A DNA stretch of 64,000 nucleotides, from assembly GCF_026191675.1 (NCBI RefSeq), contig NZ_JAKRRY010000001.1, positions 1 through 64,000 of the forward strand, read 5' to 3'. Within the stretch, counting starts at the first letter, position 1, and each line of letters opens with the position of its first letter. The notes beneath the pieces were generated by a model. It was not told where the DNA came from. It was given only the letters and a program-made list of their open reading frames with translations, and searched no databases. The translations under genes were made by a program, and so were the position numbers. This DNA is from Vibrio qingdaonensis (GTDB lineage Bacteria > Pseudomonadota > Gammaproteobacteria > Enterobacterales > Vibrionaceae). Shown piece after piece: positions 1 to 9,824 of this stretch.

Positions 1-20
1 CCACTCGTGGGGCTTTTTGC
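1..20 (+). terminator. 3' part of a rho-independent terminator
   Basis: The window opens inside a hairpin: CCAC, a TC loop, GTGG, then GGC and five T. The left arm is probably longer and lies outside the window. The T run is on the plus strand, so it would end a plus-strand gene to the left, and it could also serve uspE from the other side. Confidence 0.5.
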
Positions 21-62
21 TAACGGCCTACTGGATTTATGGTTCTTAACCCAATAGCGTAC

Positions 63-1007
63 TTACTCTTCATTTGGTGCTAATGGACTGATATAGCCAT
101 CAGGTTTAAGTGCGAGCACGTCACTATTAATTTTATCGATGACATGTTCCGCAGTATTGCCGATAAAAACAGCAGACAGCCCTGTACGCCCCGTTGTACC
201 CAAGATAACCATTGCCGCGTCGAGTTTTTTTGCCACTTCAGGAATGATATCTTCAGGTAACCCTTGCTCCACAATGGTTTGCTCTTCGGCATATCCATGT
301 TTCTGACGCAGCGCTTTCATCGCAGTGAGGTGGTGACCTCTTACTGCATCTGTGTAAGTTGCAGGGTCAAACTCTGGCAATTCTATCGTGATATTTGCGG
401 GTGTTACCGGATAGGAATTAACAAGGTAACCTGTTGCGCCTAAACGCTCCGTCAAGCTGTCAAGTTGTTGAATCATGCAATCATTAAGATCAATGTGTGT
501 TGGATTTTCAGAACCAACATGAACGGAAGCCACAATATTAGCGTTGGCTGGCCAATCTGAGTTTTTCACTAATAGCACCGGGGCTGGGCATTTTCTAATA
601 AGGTGCCAATCGGTAGGGGTGAAAATGACGGATTCTAATATGTCATGTTTACGCGTCGCCTTGATAACAATGTCGTGGCTATCTTCAAATACTTTTTCGA
701 TGATAGCGACGTAAGGGCGATTGTGCCAAACGACTTTGATTTCCAAATCGAAACTGTCATCAGTAAACGGTTCAGCAAGTGTTTTCATCCATTCTTCACG
801 CTGTTGAATAACACCACGGCGCATGGCGTCTCTTTCATCATGAGAAAGCATTGATGTCATGTCATAAGAGAAATCATAAATGGAGAGAAAAAATGATATC
901 CGACTTCTTGAGCGGCTTTTCTTTGCAAGCTGTACAGCACGAACAAGAGCAGGTTGCTCTTCGCTATTTAAATTAGCAACGACGAGAATGTTATTGTATA
1001 TGCTCAT
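63..1007 (-). CDS. uspE: Universal stress protein E (tandem Usp domains)
   Basis: A 314-residue cytoplasmic protein made of two universal-stress domains (about residues 1-150 and 155-305), the size and layout of enterobacterial UspE. The second domain ends with the nucleotide-binding signature GTTGRTG followed by GNTAEHVI; the first is degenerate, as is usual. UspE proteins act in stress survival, motility and aggregation. The gene sits directly downstream of fnr on the same strand, an order conserved in gamma-proteobacteria. An AGGAGACTCT ribosome-binding site precedes the ATG. Identity is confident; the exact stress role is family knowledge only. Confidence 0.95.
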   Translation of the reverse strand: MSIYNNILVVANLNSEEQPALVRAVQLAKKSRSRSRISFFLSIYDFSYDMTSMLSHDERDAMRRGVIQQREEWMKTLAEPFTDDSFDLEIKVVWHNRPYVAIIEKVFEDSHDIVIKATRKHDILESVIFTPTDWHLIRKCPAPVLLVKNSDWPANANIVASVHVGSENPTHIDLNDCMIQQLDSLTERLGATGYLVNSYPVTPANITIELPEFDPATYTDAVRGHHLTAMKALRQKHGYAEEQTIVEQGLPEDIIPEVAKKLDAAMVILGTTGRTGLSAVFIGNTAEHVIDKINSDVLALKPDGYISPLAPNEE

Positions 1008-1105
1008 AGAGTCTCCTTACCAAAATGGTAACTTCGTTCACTTAACTTTAGCGCACTTAGGAGAATCTTTTTAGAGAAAGTAAGGGGTTAGGGGGAGAAA
1101 TTTGA

Positions 1106-1127
1106 AGTGGCTCATCAAAGAGCCACT
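1106..1127 (-). terminator. Hairpin between fnr and uspE
   Basis: AGTGGCTC and GAGCCACT form a perfect 8-bp stem with a 6-nt loop, 27 bp past the fnr stop. The T tract on the minus strand is poor (TTCAAATTTC), so it may be a weak terminator or an mRNA-processing hairpin that leaves some read-through into uspE. Confidence 0.5.
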
Positions 1128-1153
1128 AAGTAAGCAATAAAGTAAGCCAAAGA

Positions 1154-1900
1154 CTACTCTTTAGATACACCGGCCATTTCCATCAACGCATCATGGTCGA
1201 TAATGGTGATGTACTTACCTTTCACACTCAGGACTTCTGATTTCTGAAAGCGACCAAGTAGACGACTGATCGTTTCTACTGTTAATCCCAGATAATTACC
1301 AATGTCGCCACGAGTCATAGTCAGGCGAAATTCTCGTGGGCTGAAGCCGCGCTGAGAAAAGCGAGTGGATAAATTATAAAGAAACGCGGCTAGACGTTCT
1401 TCCGCATTTTTCTTTGACAACAAGAGAATCATCTCTTGGTCACCTTTAATTTCATTCGACATCAAACGCATGATTTGTTGACGCAACTTCGGCATTTTGC
1501 CTGAAAGGTCGTCTAAGATTTCATACGGTATTTCACATACCATTGATGTTTCTAGTGCTTGAGCAAAACTTGGATGCTCATCGTCAGTGATCGCATCAAA
1601 TCCGACGAGGTCGCCTGCTAGATGAAACGCAGTAATCTGTTCATCACCTTGCTCTGTAATGGTGTAACTTTTAATGGTTCCAGAGCGAATCGCGTAAAGA
1701 GACTTTAGTTCATCGCCAGCTTTAAACAGCTCTTGACCCTTTTGGATGGGTTTTTTACGTTCAATAATTTGATCAAGTTGATCCAGCTCTGCTTCGTTCA
1801 AAGTGAACGGGATGCACAGTTGACTAATACTACAATCTTGACAATGGATGGCACAGCCACCTGACTGAATTCGTTTTGCTGCAGGTTTTTCAGAAATCAT
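1154..1900 (-). CDS. fnr: Fnr, oxygen-sensing transcription regulator
   Basis: A 248-residue Crp/Fnr-family regulator that senses oxygen with a [4Fe-4S] cluster and controls anaerobic respiration. The ligand cysteines fall at residues 20, 23, 29 and 122, the same numbering as E. coli Fnr, with an extra C16. The cyclic-nucleotide-type beta roll spans about residues 35-150. The C-terminal helix-turn-helix has the recognition helix [12 protein letters not shown], which reads TTGAT half-sites. A perfect FNR box lies 17 bp upstream, implying autoregulation. Neighbours are the cbb3 oxidase genes, classic Fnr/Anr-linked functions. Length and start match the family. Confidence 0.98.
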   Translation of the reverse strand: MISEKPAAKRIQSGGCAIHCQDCSISQLCIPFTLNEAELDQLDQIIERKKPIQKGQELFKAGDELKSLYAIRSGTIKSYTITEQGDEQITAFHLAGDLVGFDAITDDEHPSFAQALETSMVCEIPYEILDDLSGKMPKLRQQIMRLMSNEIKGDQEMILLLSKKNAEERLAAFLYNLSTRFSQRGFSPREFRLTMTRGDIGNYLGLTVETISRLLGRFQKSEVLSVKGKYITIIDHDALMEMAGVSKE

Positions 1901-1916
1901 AACAACCTATCACTAT

Positions 1917-1930
1917 TTGATGTACATCAA
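1917..1930 (-). promoter_or_regulatory. FNR box in front of fnr
   Basis: The sequence TTGATGTACATCAA is a perfect palindrome and a 10/10 match to the TTGAT-N4-ATCAA consensus. It sits 17-30 bp before the fnr ATG, a position overlapping the transcription start, which suggests negative autoregulation as in E. coli. Confidence 0.88.
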
Positions 1931-1991
1931 TATTTTATCATTCCTTACCTCTAAAGGGTAGCTAAAAAATCAATGATAAAACAATCATCTA

Positions 1992-2666
1992 TTAGTTTGC
2001 GTTAAAAATAGTCACCGCATCGTAACCTGTATATAAACCATATATCAGTATAGAAAGTGCGGCTATATTGCGAAATTTAACTGAATTTTGCAGGGATTGT
2101 AGTTTAGCGGCGCTACTGCCAACTAGCAGCATGGCGGGCAGAGTGCCCAAACCAAATGCAAGCATAGTCATACCGCCCCCAAAGGCACTTCCAGAGACAG
2201 CAGCCCAGGTAAGCGTTGAATAAACGAGTCCACATGGAAGCCATCCCCAAAGAAAACCAAACGGGATCGCGTAGCTTGAATGTTTAAGAGGAAGGAGCTT
2301 GTTCGCTAGAGGTGAAATACTCTTCCATAATAGTTGTCCCAATTTTTCCACTTTCAACAAGCCATTCCACCAACGCCCAACATAGAGCGCGAGTAAGATC
2401 ATGAATAGTGCCGCGAGAATTCGTAAAAATGAAAGCGCGTGGTTAAATTGAGATAACGTTGCAATCCCTGCAATCATTCCACCTACCACACTACCTATCA
2501 TTACGTAGCTAATCAATCGACCAAGATTGTAGTTTATGATGAGTAAGGTAGGGGTTTTATGCGGTTGCCCAATAGATAACAATGACGCTATACCACCGCA
2601 CATTCCCATACAGTGGCCTGCACCTAATAGCCCAATAGTAAAAGCCCCTAAAAGATCAAGTGTCAC
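1992..2666 (-). CDS. TauE/SafE-type membrane protein of the cbb3 assembly cluster
   Basis: A 224-residue polytopic membrane protein starting at a GTG that overlaps the end of ccoS by 11 bp. A longer frame back to 2756 exists but would lie inside ccoS and adds an Asn/Lys-rich tail, so the GTG is preferred. The first membrane segment carries the motif GHCMGMCGG, typical of the sulfite-exporter/DsbD-like family found downstream of ccoS in many proteobacteria. About six hydrophobic helices are visible. A role in metal or redox handling for oxidase maturation is inferred from its place; the substrate is unknown. Confidence 0.85.
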   Translation of the reverse strand: MTLDLLGAFTIGLLGAGHCMGMCGGIASLLSIGQPHKTPTLLIINYNLGRLISYVMIGSVVGGMIAGIATLSQFNHALSFLRILAALFMILLALYVGRWWNGLLKVEKLGQLLWKSISPLANKLLPLKHSSYAIPFGFLWGWLPCGLVYSTLTWAAVSGSAFGGGMTMLAFGLGTLPAMLLVGSSAAKLQSLQNSVKFRNIAALSILIYGLYTGYDAVTIFNAN

Positions 2667-2847
2667 GCTGGTCTTCTTCTTTTTTGTTCGGTTGTTTTTC
2701 TGTTGTGACGTCTTCATCAAACAGAATGTTATGCCCTTGACGCTCCAGGTCTTCAAACTGTTCGCTTTTGACTGCCCAAAGAAAAATGCCTACCGCCACA
2801 CAGACAAGTACGATAGCGATAGGGATTAATATATACAGACTTTCCAT
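2656..2847 (-). CDS. ccoS: CcoS, cbb3 oxidase maturation protein
   Basis: A 63-residue protein with one N-terminal membrane helix (about residues 5-27, ending FLWAVKSEQFEDLE) and a short acidic/polar tail. CcoS is needed for cofactor insertion into cbb3-type cytochrome oxidase. The phrase WAVKSGQFDDLE or close is the family hallmark. It follows ccoI with a 1-bp gap and overlaps the next gene, so the four genes are translationally linked. Confidence 0.92.
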   Translation of the reverse strand: MESLYILIPIAIVLVCVAVGIFLWAVKSEQFEDLERQGHNILFDEDVTTEKQPNKKEEDQRDT

Positions 2848-2848
2848 A

Positions 2849-5233
2849 CTATTGGTCTTCTTTTAGTAAGCGTAGCGAATTAGAGACAACGATAATCGAA
2901 CTTGCTGACATACCGACAACAGCAATATATGGCGCGACCAGTCCAGCTACGGCAAGAGGAAGGATCAATAGATTATATCCCAAAGACCACGCCAAATTCT
3001 CTCTAATAATTTTTCTTGTTTGAATCGCCAGCTTACGCGCGGCTAACAATCGGTCTAAACGATCGCTTAGTAACACTAAATCAGCAGACGCTTTAGCGAC
3101 ATCGGTACCACCACCCATAGCAACAGAGAGATGGGCGCCTGCAAGAGTAGGGGCATCGTTAATGCCATCACCAATCATTAAGGTAACATCATTAGCATCC
3201 ACAGAATTTAAGAACGCTAGTTTGTCACTCGGGGACGCACTCGCCACAATAGAAGTGATACCAATTTCTTCTGCAACAGGCTCTGCATTAGTTAACGTAT
3301 CACCGGTAAGAAGCGTGGTTTTTATACCCGCCACATGCATTTTCTCAATGAAATCTTTGGCTTCTTTTCGGATCGGATCCCGGTAATTAAAGCTGGCAAT
3401 ATGTTGACCATCTATCGACAAGTAAACGGTATTTTGGGCGTCGTCTGCTTGCCCTAAAACAAACTGAGCGTTACCGATTTTTATCTGCGTGTTATTCCAC
3501 TGTCCCGTCAGCCCTGATCCAATGACATTTTCGACTTGGCTTACTTGTGTATCTGTCCCACAAGAAGGTACTTTGTCGTTATAAACCTTAAAGGCGCGGG
3601 CAATGGGGTGATTAGCATGGCTCTCCAACGATGCCGCTAATGAAAGGACAACGGCTTCAGAATAGTCTGCAAATAAGATGGTCTTTGAAATTTCAATATC
3701 GCCATGCGTAAGCGTTCCTGTTTTATCAACAATTAGGTGATTCACTTTACACAAGGTTTCAAAAACATGGCCACGGCGAGACAAGATACCTAGCGAGCCC
3801 ATCCTAGAACTTGAACACGTAATTGCCGTGGGTGTAGCAAGAGATAATGCACAAGGGCAGGTTGCGACAAGAACGGACAACATTATCCAGAACGCATCGT
3901 CAGGCTTACTTTGATGCCAGTAAAACCAAGTGAGCGCGGCAATAACAAGAATAATCGCGACAAAGTATCTTGCGACGATGTCCGCTATTTCAGCAATTTT
4001 AGGTTTGCTTAGCTGCGCTTCATCTTGTAATCGCACAATACTTGAAATCATTGAATCTGCTTTGCTGCTGCGAACTTCAAGATCAAACGCTTCGTCACCG
4101 TTTAAAGTGCCTGCATACACCGTATCGTGCTGATGTTTGACAACAGGTAAAGATTCACCTGTAAGCATCGATTCATCGACGTGGATTCGACCTTTCAAAA
4201 CAAGACCATCGGCTGGAATATGCTCTCCTGGCAAAACACGGACTTGGTCACCGACTTGCAATGATTTAACTGGGATTTGCTCGCCATCGAGCTTTATTGC
4301 AATAGCGGGAATGAGTTTGAGAAGGTTGCCACTGGCTGCTGCGGCTTTGCGTCGTGCGCGCATCTCGAGGTAGCGACCAACCAGCAAAAAGAAAGTGAAC
4401 ATTGAAATGGATTCAAAAAACACTTCGCCTTGTTCGGTTACTGTTGCGACTAAACTTGCGACATAAGCAAAAATAAGCGCAATGGAAACGGGAACATCCA
4501 TTCCCAGCGTTCTTCCTTTTATGCTTCGCCAAGCATTCAAATAAAAAGGTAACGCTGAATACAGTAAAACAGGTGTCGCAAATATTAAGCTCACCCATCG
4601 GAAGTAACTTTTAAACTCTGGCTCTAAACTACCGAATACTTCTAAATACAGTGCCACTGCCAACATCATGACTTGCATGGTCGCTAATCCGGCGATGCCA
4701 AGACGATAGAGGTACTGCTTCATTGTTTGGTGATACGCGGCTTCTTGTTTATCCGCCTCGAATGGCGCGGCTTTGTAGCCTAATTCATGGATTGCAGATA
4801 AAAGCGTACTGAGTTTGGATTGGGTACTATCCCATTTCAAAAGTGCACGATTGGTGGTGGTGTTGACACGAATGGACATCATGCCAGGTTCAGTCGCCAT
4901 TCGTTTTTCTATAAGCCACGCGCACGCGGCACATGAAACACCTTCGATAGAGAGGGTGACTTCTTTTTCATTTTCTTGGCTACGAACAAACTCGCCCTGT
5001 ATGTCTTCATTGTCGTAATGAATGAGCGCTTTTAATTGTTCAGGTACCAAGTCGGCTTTTTCCGCTGGTGCGGTACGGTATTGGTAATACGACACCAAGC
5101 CACTATCAACGATGGTTTGCGCCACACTCTCACAGCCGGGGCAGCACATGTCTCGGTCTTCTTCGAGAATGTGTACGCAAAAATTCGTGTTGACTGGTAC
5201 TTCTTCACCGCAGTGATAACACGATTTACACAT
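2849..5233 (-). CDS. ccoI: CcoI (FixI), copper-transporting P1B-type ATPase
   Basis: A 794-residue P-type ATPase that exports copper for the CuB site of cbb3 oxidase. In order: an N-terminal Cys-rich zinc-finger-like domain (C2, C5, C8, then CCPGC near residue 30-34), a heavy-metal domain with GVSCAAC at 98-104, eight membrane helices with the CPC motif in VATCPCALSLATP, the phosphorylation motif DKTGTLT, and the hinge GDGINDAP. The N-terminal Cys cluster distinguishes CcoI from CopA. It lies between ccoH and ccoS as in other proteobacteria; 2 bp separate it from ccoH. Confidence 0.96.
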   Translation of the reverse strand: MCKSCYHCGEEVPVNTNFCVHILEEDRDMCCPGCESVAQTIVDSGLVSYYQYRTAPAEKADLVPEQLKALIHYDNEDIQGEFVRSQENEKEVTLSIEGVSCAACAWLIEKRMATEPGMMSIRVNTTTNRALLKWDSTQSKLSTLLSAIHELGYKAAPFEADKQEAAYHQTMKQYLYRLGIAGLATMQVMMLAVALYLEVFGSLEPEFKSYFRWVSLIFATPVLLYSALPFYLNAWRSIKGRTLGMDVPVSIALIFAYVASLVATVTEQGEVFFESISMFTFFLLVGRYLEMRARRKAAAASGNLLKLIPAIAIKLDGEQIPVKSLQVGDQVRVLPGEHIPADGLVLKGRIHVDESMLTGESLPVVKHQHDTVYAGTLNGDEAFDLEVRSSKADSMISSIVRLQDEAQLSKPKIAEIADIVARYFVAIILVIAALTWFYWHQSKPDDAFWIMLSVLVATCPCALSLATPTAITCSSSRMGSLGILSRRGHVFETLCKVNHLIVDKTGTLTHGDIEISKTILFADYSEAVVLSLAASLESHANHPIARAFKVYNDKVPSCGTDTQVSQVENVIGSGLTGQWNNTQIKIGNAQFVLGQADDAQNTVYLSIDGQHIASFNYRDPIRKEAKDFIEKMHVAGIKTTLLTGDTLTNAEPVAEEIGITSIVASASPSDKLAFLNSVDANDVTLMIGDGINDAPTLAGAHLSVAMGGGTDVAKASADLVLLSDRLDRLLAARKLAIQTRKIIRENLAWSLGYNLLILPLAVAGLVAPYIAVVGMSASSIIVVSNSLRLLKEDQ

Positions 5234-5235
5234 AG

Positions 5236-5712
5236 TTAGTCTATTAATACTGGTTCAGAGGAAGGGAAGGTAACACGGCCTTGAATCATCCACGCTTTAT
5301 CGTGTGGCTGTAGTTCAACAAACCAAGGGCCCTGCATATCATGATCTAAGGTTAATCGGTAGATACCTTTAGCATCTGCCGTTAATAGTTTTTCAAAGTC
5401 TTGGTCGGGTAAAGTACGATGTGTAAACGTGGTGGTTAAAGCAGGAAAGTGGTCCAACTCCCCCTTTTCGAAAGCGATAATAACGACGTTTTTATCAGAA
5501 GAGATTGAAGCGTTTAGTTTGAGGTCGCGGGCGACATTGACTTTAGTAATATCGACATTTATCCCTTTGCCTTTCTTATAGTAATCCTCAGCGACTAGGT
5601 CTACAGAGTTTTGGGAAAAAATCAGTACCACGTATAGCGTACCAACAACAACAGAGAGTGGCAGCGCGATTAGAAACCACGGCCAGAATTGTTTATACCA
5701 AGGCTTTACCAT
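5236..5712 (-). CDS. ccoH: CcoH (FixH family), cbb3 oxidase assembly factor
   Basis: A 158-residue inner-membrane protein: a short N-terminus (MVKPWYKQFWPWFLIALP), one helix at about residues 11-33, then a periplasmic beta-rich domain. FixH/CcoH proteins bind cbb3 oxidase and help its stable assembly. The motif SVDLVAEDYYKKGKGIN is typical of the family. It starts the ccoH-ccoI-ccoS-TauE-like series and lies 89 bp after ccoP, separated by a terminator-like hairpin. No ccoG gene is present between them. Confidence 0.92.
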   Translation of the reverse strand: MVKPWYKQFWPWFLIALPLSVVVGTLYVVLIFSQNSVDLVAEDYYKKGKGINVDITKVNVARDLKLNASISSDKNVVIIAFEKGELDHFPALTTTFTHRTLPDQDFEKLLTADAKGIYRLTLDHDMQGPWFVELQPHDKAWMIQGRVTFPSSEPVLID

Positions 5713-5759
5713 AAAAAAGTTCTCAACAGCTGACTAAGAAAGAGGTTATAAATTATCTA

Positions 5760-5787
5760 GAAAAGACAGCCCCTTACAAGGGGCTGT
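5760..5787 (-). terminator. Hairpin-terminator between ccoP and ccoH
   Basis: ACAGCCCCTT and AAGGGGCTGT form a perfect 10-bp GC-rich stem with a 2-nt gap (5766-5787). On the minus strand it is followed by CTTTTCT. It would end or attenuate the ccoNOQP message before the assembly genes, giving more structural than assembly protein. Confidence 0.75.
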
Positions 5788-5801
5788 TATTGAAATGTTA
5801 C

Positions 5802-6776
5802 TTATTTTTCAGAATTGCTTAGGCTCCAGACATAGGCAGAAACAAGTTGAACTTTTTCTTCACCTAAAATGTCTTTCCACGCTGGCATTACGCCTGAACG
5901 ACCGTTCATAACAGTTTCAGTTACGTCTGCACGTGAGTCACCAAATAACCAATCTTGGTCGGTTAAGTCTGGTGCACCAACAGCAGGGTTACCCTTACCA
6001 TCAGTACCATGACACGCTGCACAGACGACAAAGCGTGATTTACCCGCTTCCGCTTCACGAGCATTTACTTTACGCCCAGATAAGCTGAGAGTATAGCTAA
6101 CTACTTCGCGAACACCGTCTTCGCCTAATGCGTCTTTCCAGCCCGGCATCTGACCAATACGACCATGCATTATGGTGGTAACGATAGCCTGCGGCTCTCC
6201 GCCATACAACCACGCGTTGTCGGTTAGGTTAGGGAAACCTTTCTGACCACGAGCCGAAGAACCATGACACTGAGAACAGTTTTGCAAGTATAAACGCTGA
6301 CCAACCTTAATCGCTTCGCTATCTGCTGCAATCTCCGGAATAGGGCGTAGACCACCATCAGATGTTTTTGCTAAACGGTTAAATGCTTCACCGAAGTAGG
6401 TTTCTGCATCACCAAGCTCTTTCGCATACTGATCCAACTGCTTATTTGCTGTTGATGCGGCAACCGATGATCTCGATTCTTCAATTGACTGCACAGTTTG
6501 GTCTGAACTTGTCCAGCCTAAAAGACCTTTGAAGTTACCTAGACCTGGGTAGAGTGCCAAGTAAATCGCAGAAAAAACAAATGTACCAATGAACAGGTAT
6601 GTCCACCATTTCGGTAGCGGGTTGTTTAGCTCACGAATACCATCGTATTCGTGACCCATGTCTGCACCTTCTTCTACGCCCATTTTGTCACGTAGACACC
6701 AAATGAGTAGGGCGGCGCAACCAAGCAACGTACCGATAGTGATGACAATAATGAATAGACTCCAAAATGTAGTCAT
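5802..6776 (-). CDS. ccoP: CcoP, dihaem cytochrome c subunit of cbb3 oxidase
   Basis: A 324-residue electron-input subunit of cytochrome cbb3 oxidase. Two N-terminal membrane helices (about 5-28 and 57-77) are followed by two periplasmic cytochrome c domains with haem motifs CSQCH (167-171) and CAACH (252-256); the likely axial Met of the first is in GQMPGW near 210. It accepts electrons from the bc1 complex and passes them via CcoO to CcoN. The ATG overlaps the ccoQ stop (TAATG), so the two are translationally coupled. Confidence 0.97.
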   Translation of the reverse strand: MTTFWSLFIIVITIGTLLGCAALLIWCLRDKMGVEEGADMGHEYDGIRELNNPLPKWWTYLFIGTFVFSAIYLALYPGLGNFKGLLGWTSSDQTVQSIEESRSSVAASTANKQLDQYAKELGDAETYFGEAFNRLAKTSDGGLRPIPEIAADSEAIKVGQRLYLQNCSQCHGSSARGQKGFPNLTDNAWLYGGEPQAIVTTIMHGRIGQMPGWKDALGEDGVREVVSYTLSLSGRKVNAREAEAGKSRFVVCAACHGTDGKGNPAVGAPDLTDQDWLFGDSRADVTETVMNGRSGVMPAWKDILGEEKVQLVSAYVWSLSNSEK

Positions 6777-6949
6777 TATTTAATCACTCCTTCTTTTTCG
6801 GAGGTAGTTGGTTGTTCATCAGCAAATACTAGGTTTGCTGCTTCATCAAACCGGCTTTTACGATTTTTACCGTAAGCCCACCAAACAATACCAATAAAAC
6901 AACCAAACAAAACTACGGTCCAAATACTGTGAATAGTACCGATATCCAT
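6776..6949 (-). CDS. ccoQ: CcoQ, small cbb3 oxidase subunit
   Basis: A 57-residue single-helix protein (MDIGTIHSIWTVVLFGCF at the start, helix at about 7-26, then YGKNRKSRFDEAANL). The pattern of a short helix followed by KNRKSRFDEAA is the CcoQ/FixQ hallmark. CcoQ stabilises CcoP in the complex. A strong AGGAGG site overlaps the ccoO stop and precedes the ATG by 6 nt. The stop overlaps the ccoP start. It is too short for many gene callers. Confidence 0.93.
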   Translation of the reverse strand: MDIGTIHSIWTVVLFGCFIGIVWWAYGKNRKSRFDEAANLVFADEQPTTSEKEGVIK

Positions 6950-6959
6950 AATTTCCTCC

Positions 6960-7580
6960 TTATTTCATTGCGTGGCCAAGAGACTGAAGATAAGCAATGA
7001 TGGCATCCATCTCTGTCTTACCTTTAACATCGCTCTCAGCGCTCGCAATTTGCTCATCCGTGTACGGAACACCAAATTGATTACGGAAGATTTCAAGTTT
7101 CTTCTGTGTCAATTTACCGTCCAACTCGTTTTCCGCCAACCAAGGGAAGCCTGGCATATTGGATTCTGGAACCAATTCACGTGGATCAATCAAGTGAACA
7201 CGATGCCATTCATCAGAATAACGATCGCCAACACGAGCGAGATCAGGTCCAGTACGTTTTGAACCCCAAAGGAAAGGGTGTTCCCAAACGCTTTCACCAG
7301 CAACAGAGTAGTGACCGTAGCGCTCTGTTTCTGAACGGAACGGGCGAATCATTTGACTGTGGCATACATTACAACCTTCACGGATGTAAATATCGCGACC
7401 TTCCATCTCTAATGCGCTGTAAACACGTAAGTTCTTCACAGGTTCTGTTGTTTGCTTTTGGAACATTAGCGGAACAATCTCTACGAGAGCCCCTAAACTA
7501 ATAGCGAAAACAATCAAAATAGCCAGTAAGCCTACGTTGCGTTCAACGATTTCATGGCGATTTTTCGAATTTGAGCTCAT
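6960..7580 (-). CDS. ccoO: CcoO, monohaem cytochrome c subunit of cbb3 oxidase
   Basis: A 206-residue membrane-anchored cytochrome c. An N-terminal helix (about 16-37) is followed by a periplasmic domain with the haem motif CNVCH at 70-74 in [11 protein letters not shown], and the conserved [16 protein letters not shown] stretch carrying the axial Met. It links CcoP to the catalytic subunit CcoN. It lies 12 bp after ccoN and 10 bp before ccoQ, within the ccoNOQP operon. Confidence 0.97.
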   Translation of the reverse strand: MSSNSKNRHEIVERNVGLLAILIVFAISLGALVEIVPLMFQKQTTEPVKNLRVYSALEMEGRDIYIREGCNVCHSQMIRPFRSETERYGHYSVAGESVWEHPFLWGSKRTGPDLARVGDRYSDEWHRVHLIDPRELVPESNMPGFPWLAENELDGKLTQKKLEIFRNQFGVPYTDEQIASAESDVKGKTEMDAIIAYLQSLGHAMK

Positions 7581-7592
7581 TCTCTAATCTCC

Positions 7593-9020
7593 TTATGCTG
7601 ATTGAGGGATAGCTTTAAGGCTACCTTTCTCTGCAGTAATCGTTTTGTATGCGTTGTAAGCCAACAAGAACATACCCGAAAGGAAAATCAAACCGCCAAT
7701 GAAACGAACTGTGTAGAACGGGTAAGAGGCTTGAACAGATTCCACGAAGCTGTACGTCAATGTGCCGTCTGAGTTAACTGCACGCCACATTAGGCCTTGC
7801 ATAACACCTGAAATCCACATCGCAACGATATAAAGAACCGTACCGATTGTGGCCAACCAGAAGTGAGTGTTAATAAGGCCTACAGAGTACATACGTTCTT
7901 GACCAAATAACTTTGGAATCAAGTGGTATACCGCACCAATAGAAACCATCGCAACCCAACCTAATGCGCCAGAGTGTACGTGACCAATGGTCCAGTCTGT
8001 GTAATGCGATAGGGCGTTAACCGTTTTGATTGCCATCATTGGGCCTTCGAATGTCGACATACCATAAAATGATAGTGAGACAACCAAGAAGCGTAGAATT
8101 GGGTCATAACGTAGTTTATGCCAAGCACCAGATAGCGTCATAATACCGTTGATCATACCACCCCAAGATGGAGCGAATAGAACCAATGACATCACCATAC
8201 CTAGTGATTGTGTCCAGTCTGGAAGCGCCGTGTAATGAAGGTGGTGAGGACCAGCCCAGATATACAACGAAACCAATGCCCAAAAGTGAACAATCGATAG
8301 ACGGTAAGAGTAAACCGGACGCTCTGCTTGCTTAGGGACGAAGTAGTACATCATTCCCAAGAAACCAGCGGTAAGAAGGAAACCTACTGCGTTATGTCCA
8401 TACCACCATTGCACCATGGCATCGACGGCTCCGGAATAAGCGGAATAAGACTTACCTAATGAGACGGGTACAGCCAAACTATTCACAATGTGCAGGACGG
8501 CAACGGTGATAATAAATGCACCGAAGAACCAGTTAGCGACGTAAATATGTGAAGTTTTGCGCTTTATAAGTGTTCCAAAGAAGACGATAGCGTAAGACAC
8601 CCACACAATAGCGATGGCGATATCGATAGGCCACTCTAATTCTGCGTATTCTTTACCAGAGGTGTAACCCAAAGGCAGAGTAATAGCCGCAGCTAAAATG
8701 ATTGCTTGCCATCCCCAAAAAGTGAATGGGACAAGAGGTCCTCCAAATAATCTAGTTTGACAGGTACGCTGCACAACGTAATAAGACGTTGCAAACAGAG
8801 CACTGGTACCAAATGCAAAAATTACCGCATTAGTATGTAACGGACGTAAACGGCTATACGTCAACCACGGCGTATCAAAGTTGAGCTGTGGCCAAACTAA
8901 TTGAGCGGCAATTAAAACGCCTACTGCCATACCAACAATACCCCAGAGAATGGTCACTAAAGTGAACTGGCGTACTACGGTATAGTTGTAAACTTGTTCA
9001 AGCTGCTTTTCCTGGCTCAT
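7593..9020 (-). CDS. ccoN: CcoN, catalytic subunit of cbb3-type cytochrome oxidase
   Basis: A 475-residue haem-copper oxidase subunit I, about 12 membrane helices, reducing O2 to water at haem b3-CuB with high oxygen affinity. Conserved His residues appear in [12 protein letters not shown] (low-spin haem), [10 protein letters not shown] and GPHHLHYT (CuB ligands), and [13 protein letters not shown] (haems). An ATG two codons upstream (9026) is possible, but GGAAG is ideally spaced (7 nt) from the ATG at 9020. First gene of ccoNOQP. No clear FNR box was found in the upstream gap. Confidence 0.97.
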   Translation of the reverse strand: MSQEKQLEQVYNYTVVRQFTLVTILWGIVGMAVGVLIAAQLVWPQLNFDTPWLTYSRLRPLHTNAVIFAFGTSALFATSYYVVQRTCQTRLFGGPLVPFTFWGWQAIILAAAITLPLGYTSGKEYAELEWPIDIAIAIVWVSYAIVFFGTLIKRKTSHIYVANWFFGAFIITVAVLHIVNSLAVPVSLGKSYSAYSGAVDAMVQWWYGHNAVGFLLTAGFLGMMYYFVPKQAERPVYSYRLSIVHFWALVSLYIWAGPHHLHYTALPDWTQSLGMVMSLVLFAPSWGGMINGIMTLSGAWHKLRYDPILRFLVVSLSFYGMSTFEGPMMAIKTVNALSHYTDWTIGHVHSGALGWVAMVSIGAVYHLIPKLFGQERMYSVGLINTHFWLATIGTVLYIVAMWISGVMQGLMWRAVNSDGTLTYSFVESVQASYPFYTVRFIGGLIFLSGMFLLAYNAYKTITAEKGSLKAIPQSA

Positions 9021-9277
9021 TAACATGCTTCCAATTTATAATTAACTATACTTTACTTCCAACACGACTCATGTCGTAATGCTACCCAAACGCGCAATAG
9101 AACTAACGCTTTTTCAAAACGTTACTTCCCTTGTAGGTTTTAACAAAAAGTAGCATTTTCAAGCGACAATAATACTGCAATTAACAATTTAAGAACAGGG
9201 CAGTAACCTTACTCTTGGTCTGGTTTATGTCCATTTATTTCAAAACTTTGAAGTTTGTTACACGGAGAACGCCCATA

Positions 9278-9634
9278 ATGGCAGCTGAAAAATTAACAAA
9301 AGGCAGGCTTGGTCAAATTATCATCATGATGATGGTGTTAATTGCCGCATTTACGTACAGAACGGTCACGTACGAAGTGTCGAATACGCAGGTCTGCGAA
9401 TTTTCTTCCGGATGTGAGGTGAAATTACAAGAGAAACTGGTTGTTTTTATGTATCAAGATTCAACAAATACGTTAATGCTCACAAAACCAGAAGAATTAA
9501 CAGTTAAAGCCTCAATTGTTGGTAAAAACGATGTATTACTAACCGATAAAAGTGAAATAGCCGAAACACAAATCCCAATGGATATTATTATCACCGACCA
9601 AGATGAACATACCGTTAAAATACAGCTACAATAG
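9278..9634 (+). CDS. Small membrane-anchored protein, divergent from ccoN
   Basis: A 118-residue protein of unknown function with one N-terminal membrane helix (about 12-30, LGQIIIMMMVLIAAFTYRTV) and an extracytoplasmic beta-rich domain with two Cys (CEFSSGCEV) that could form a disulfide. The frame is open back to 9215, but the ATG at 9278 fits the hydrophobic start and has GGAG upstream. I recall a hypothetical gene in this place next to ccoN in other vibrios, which suggests a core gene, possibly linked to respiration. I do not recognise a named family. Confidence 0.7.
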   Translation: MAAEKLTKGRLGQIIIMMMVLIAAFTYRTVTYEVSNTQVCEFSSGCEVKLQEKLVVFMYQDSTNTLMLTKPEELTVKASIVGKNDVLLTDKSEIAETQIPMDIIITDQDEHTVKIQLQ

Positions 9635-9824
9635 CTCGCAATATCAAGCGGGAAAACAAACGACATCGCCTAAATAACGGTGTATTAGACTAGCCGAATC
9701 TTACTTTTACTTACCCCTAGTTAACGTCATTCGCTCCAATTATGCTGCTAGCTTCCGCTGTGTTATTCATGTTAGCTAAGCTTGCAACTGCCTTTTTCTT
9801 ATAATTGGAACTCTATTTTTAATG

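Noticed and set aside
9021..9277. FNR/Anr box between ccoN and the divergent gene
   Set aside because: No TTGAT-N4-ATCAA or close variant could be found by eye on either strand.
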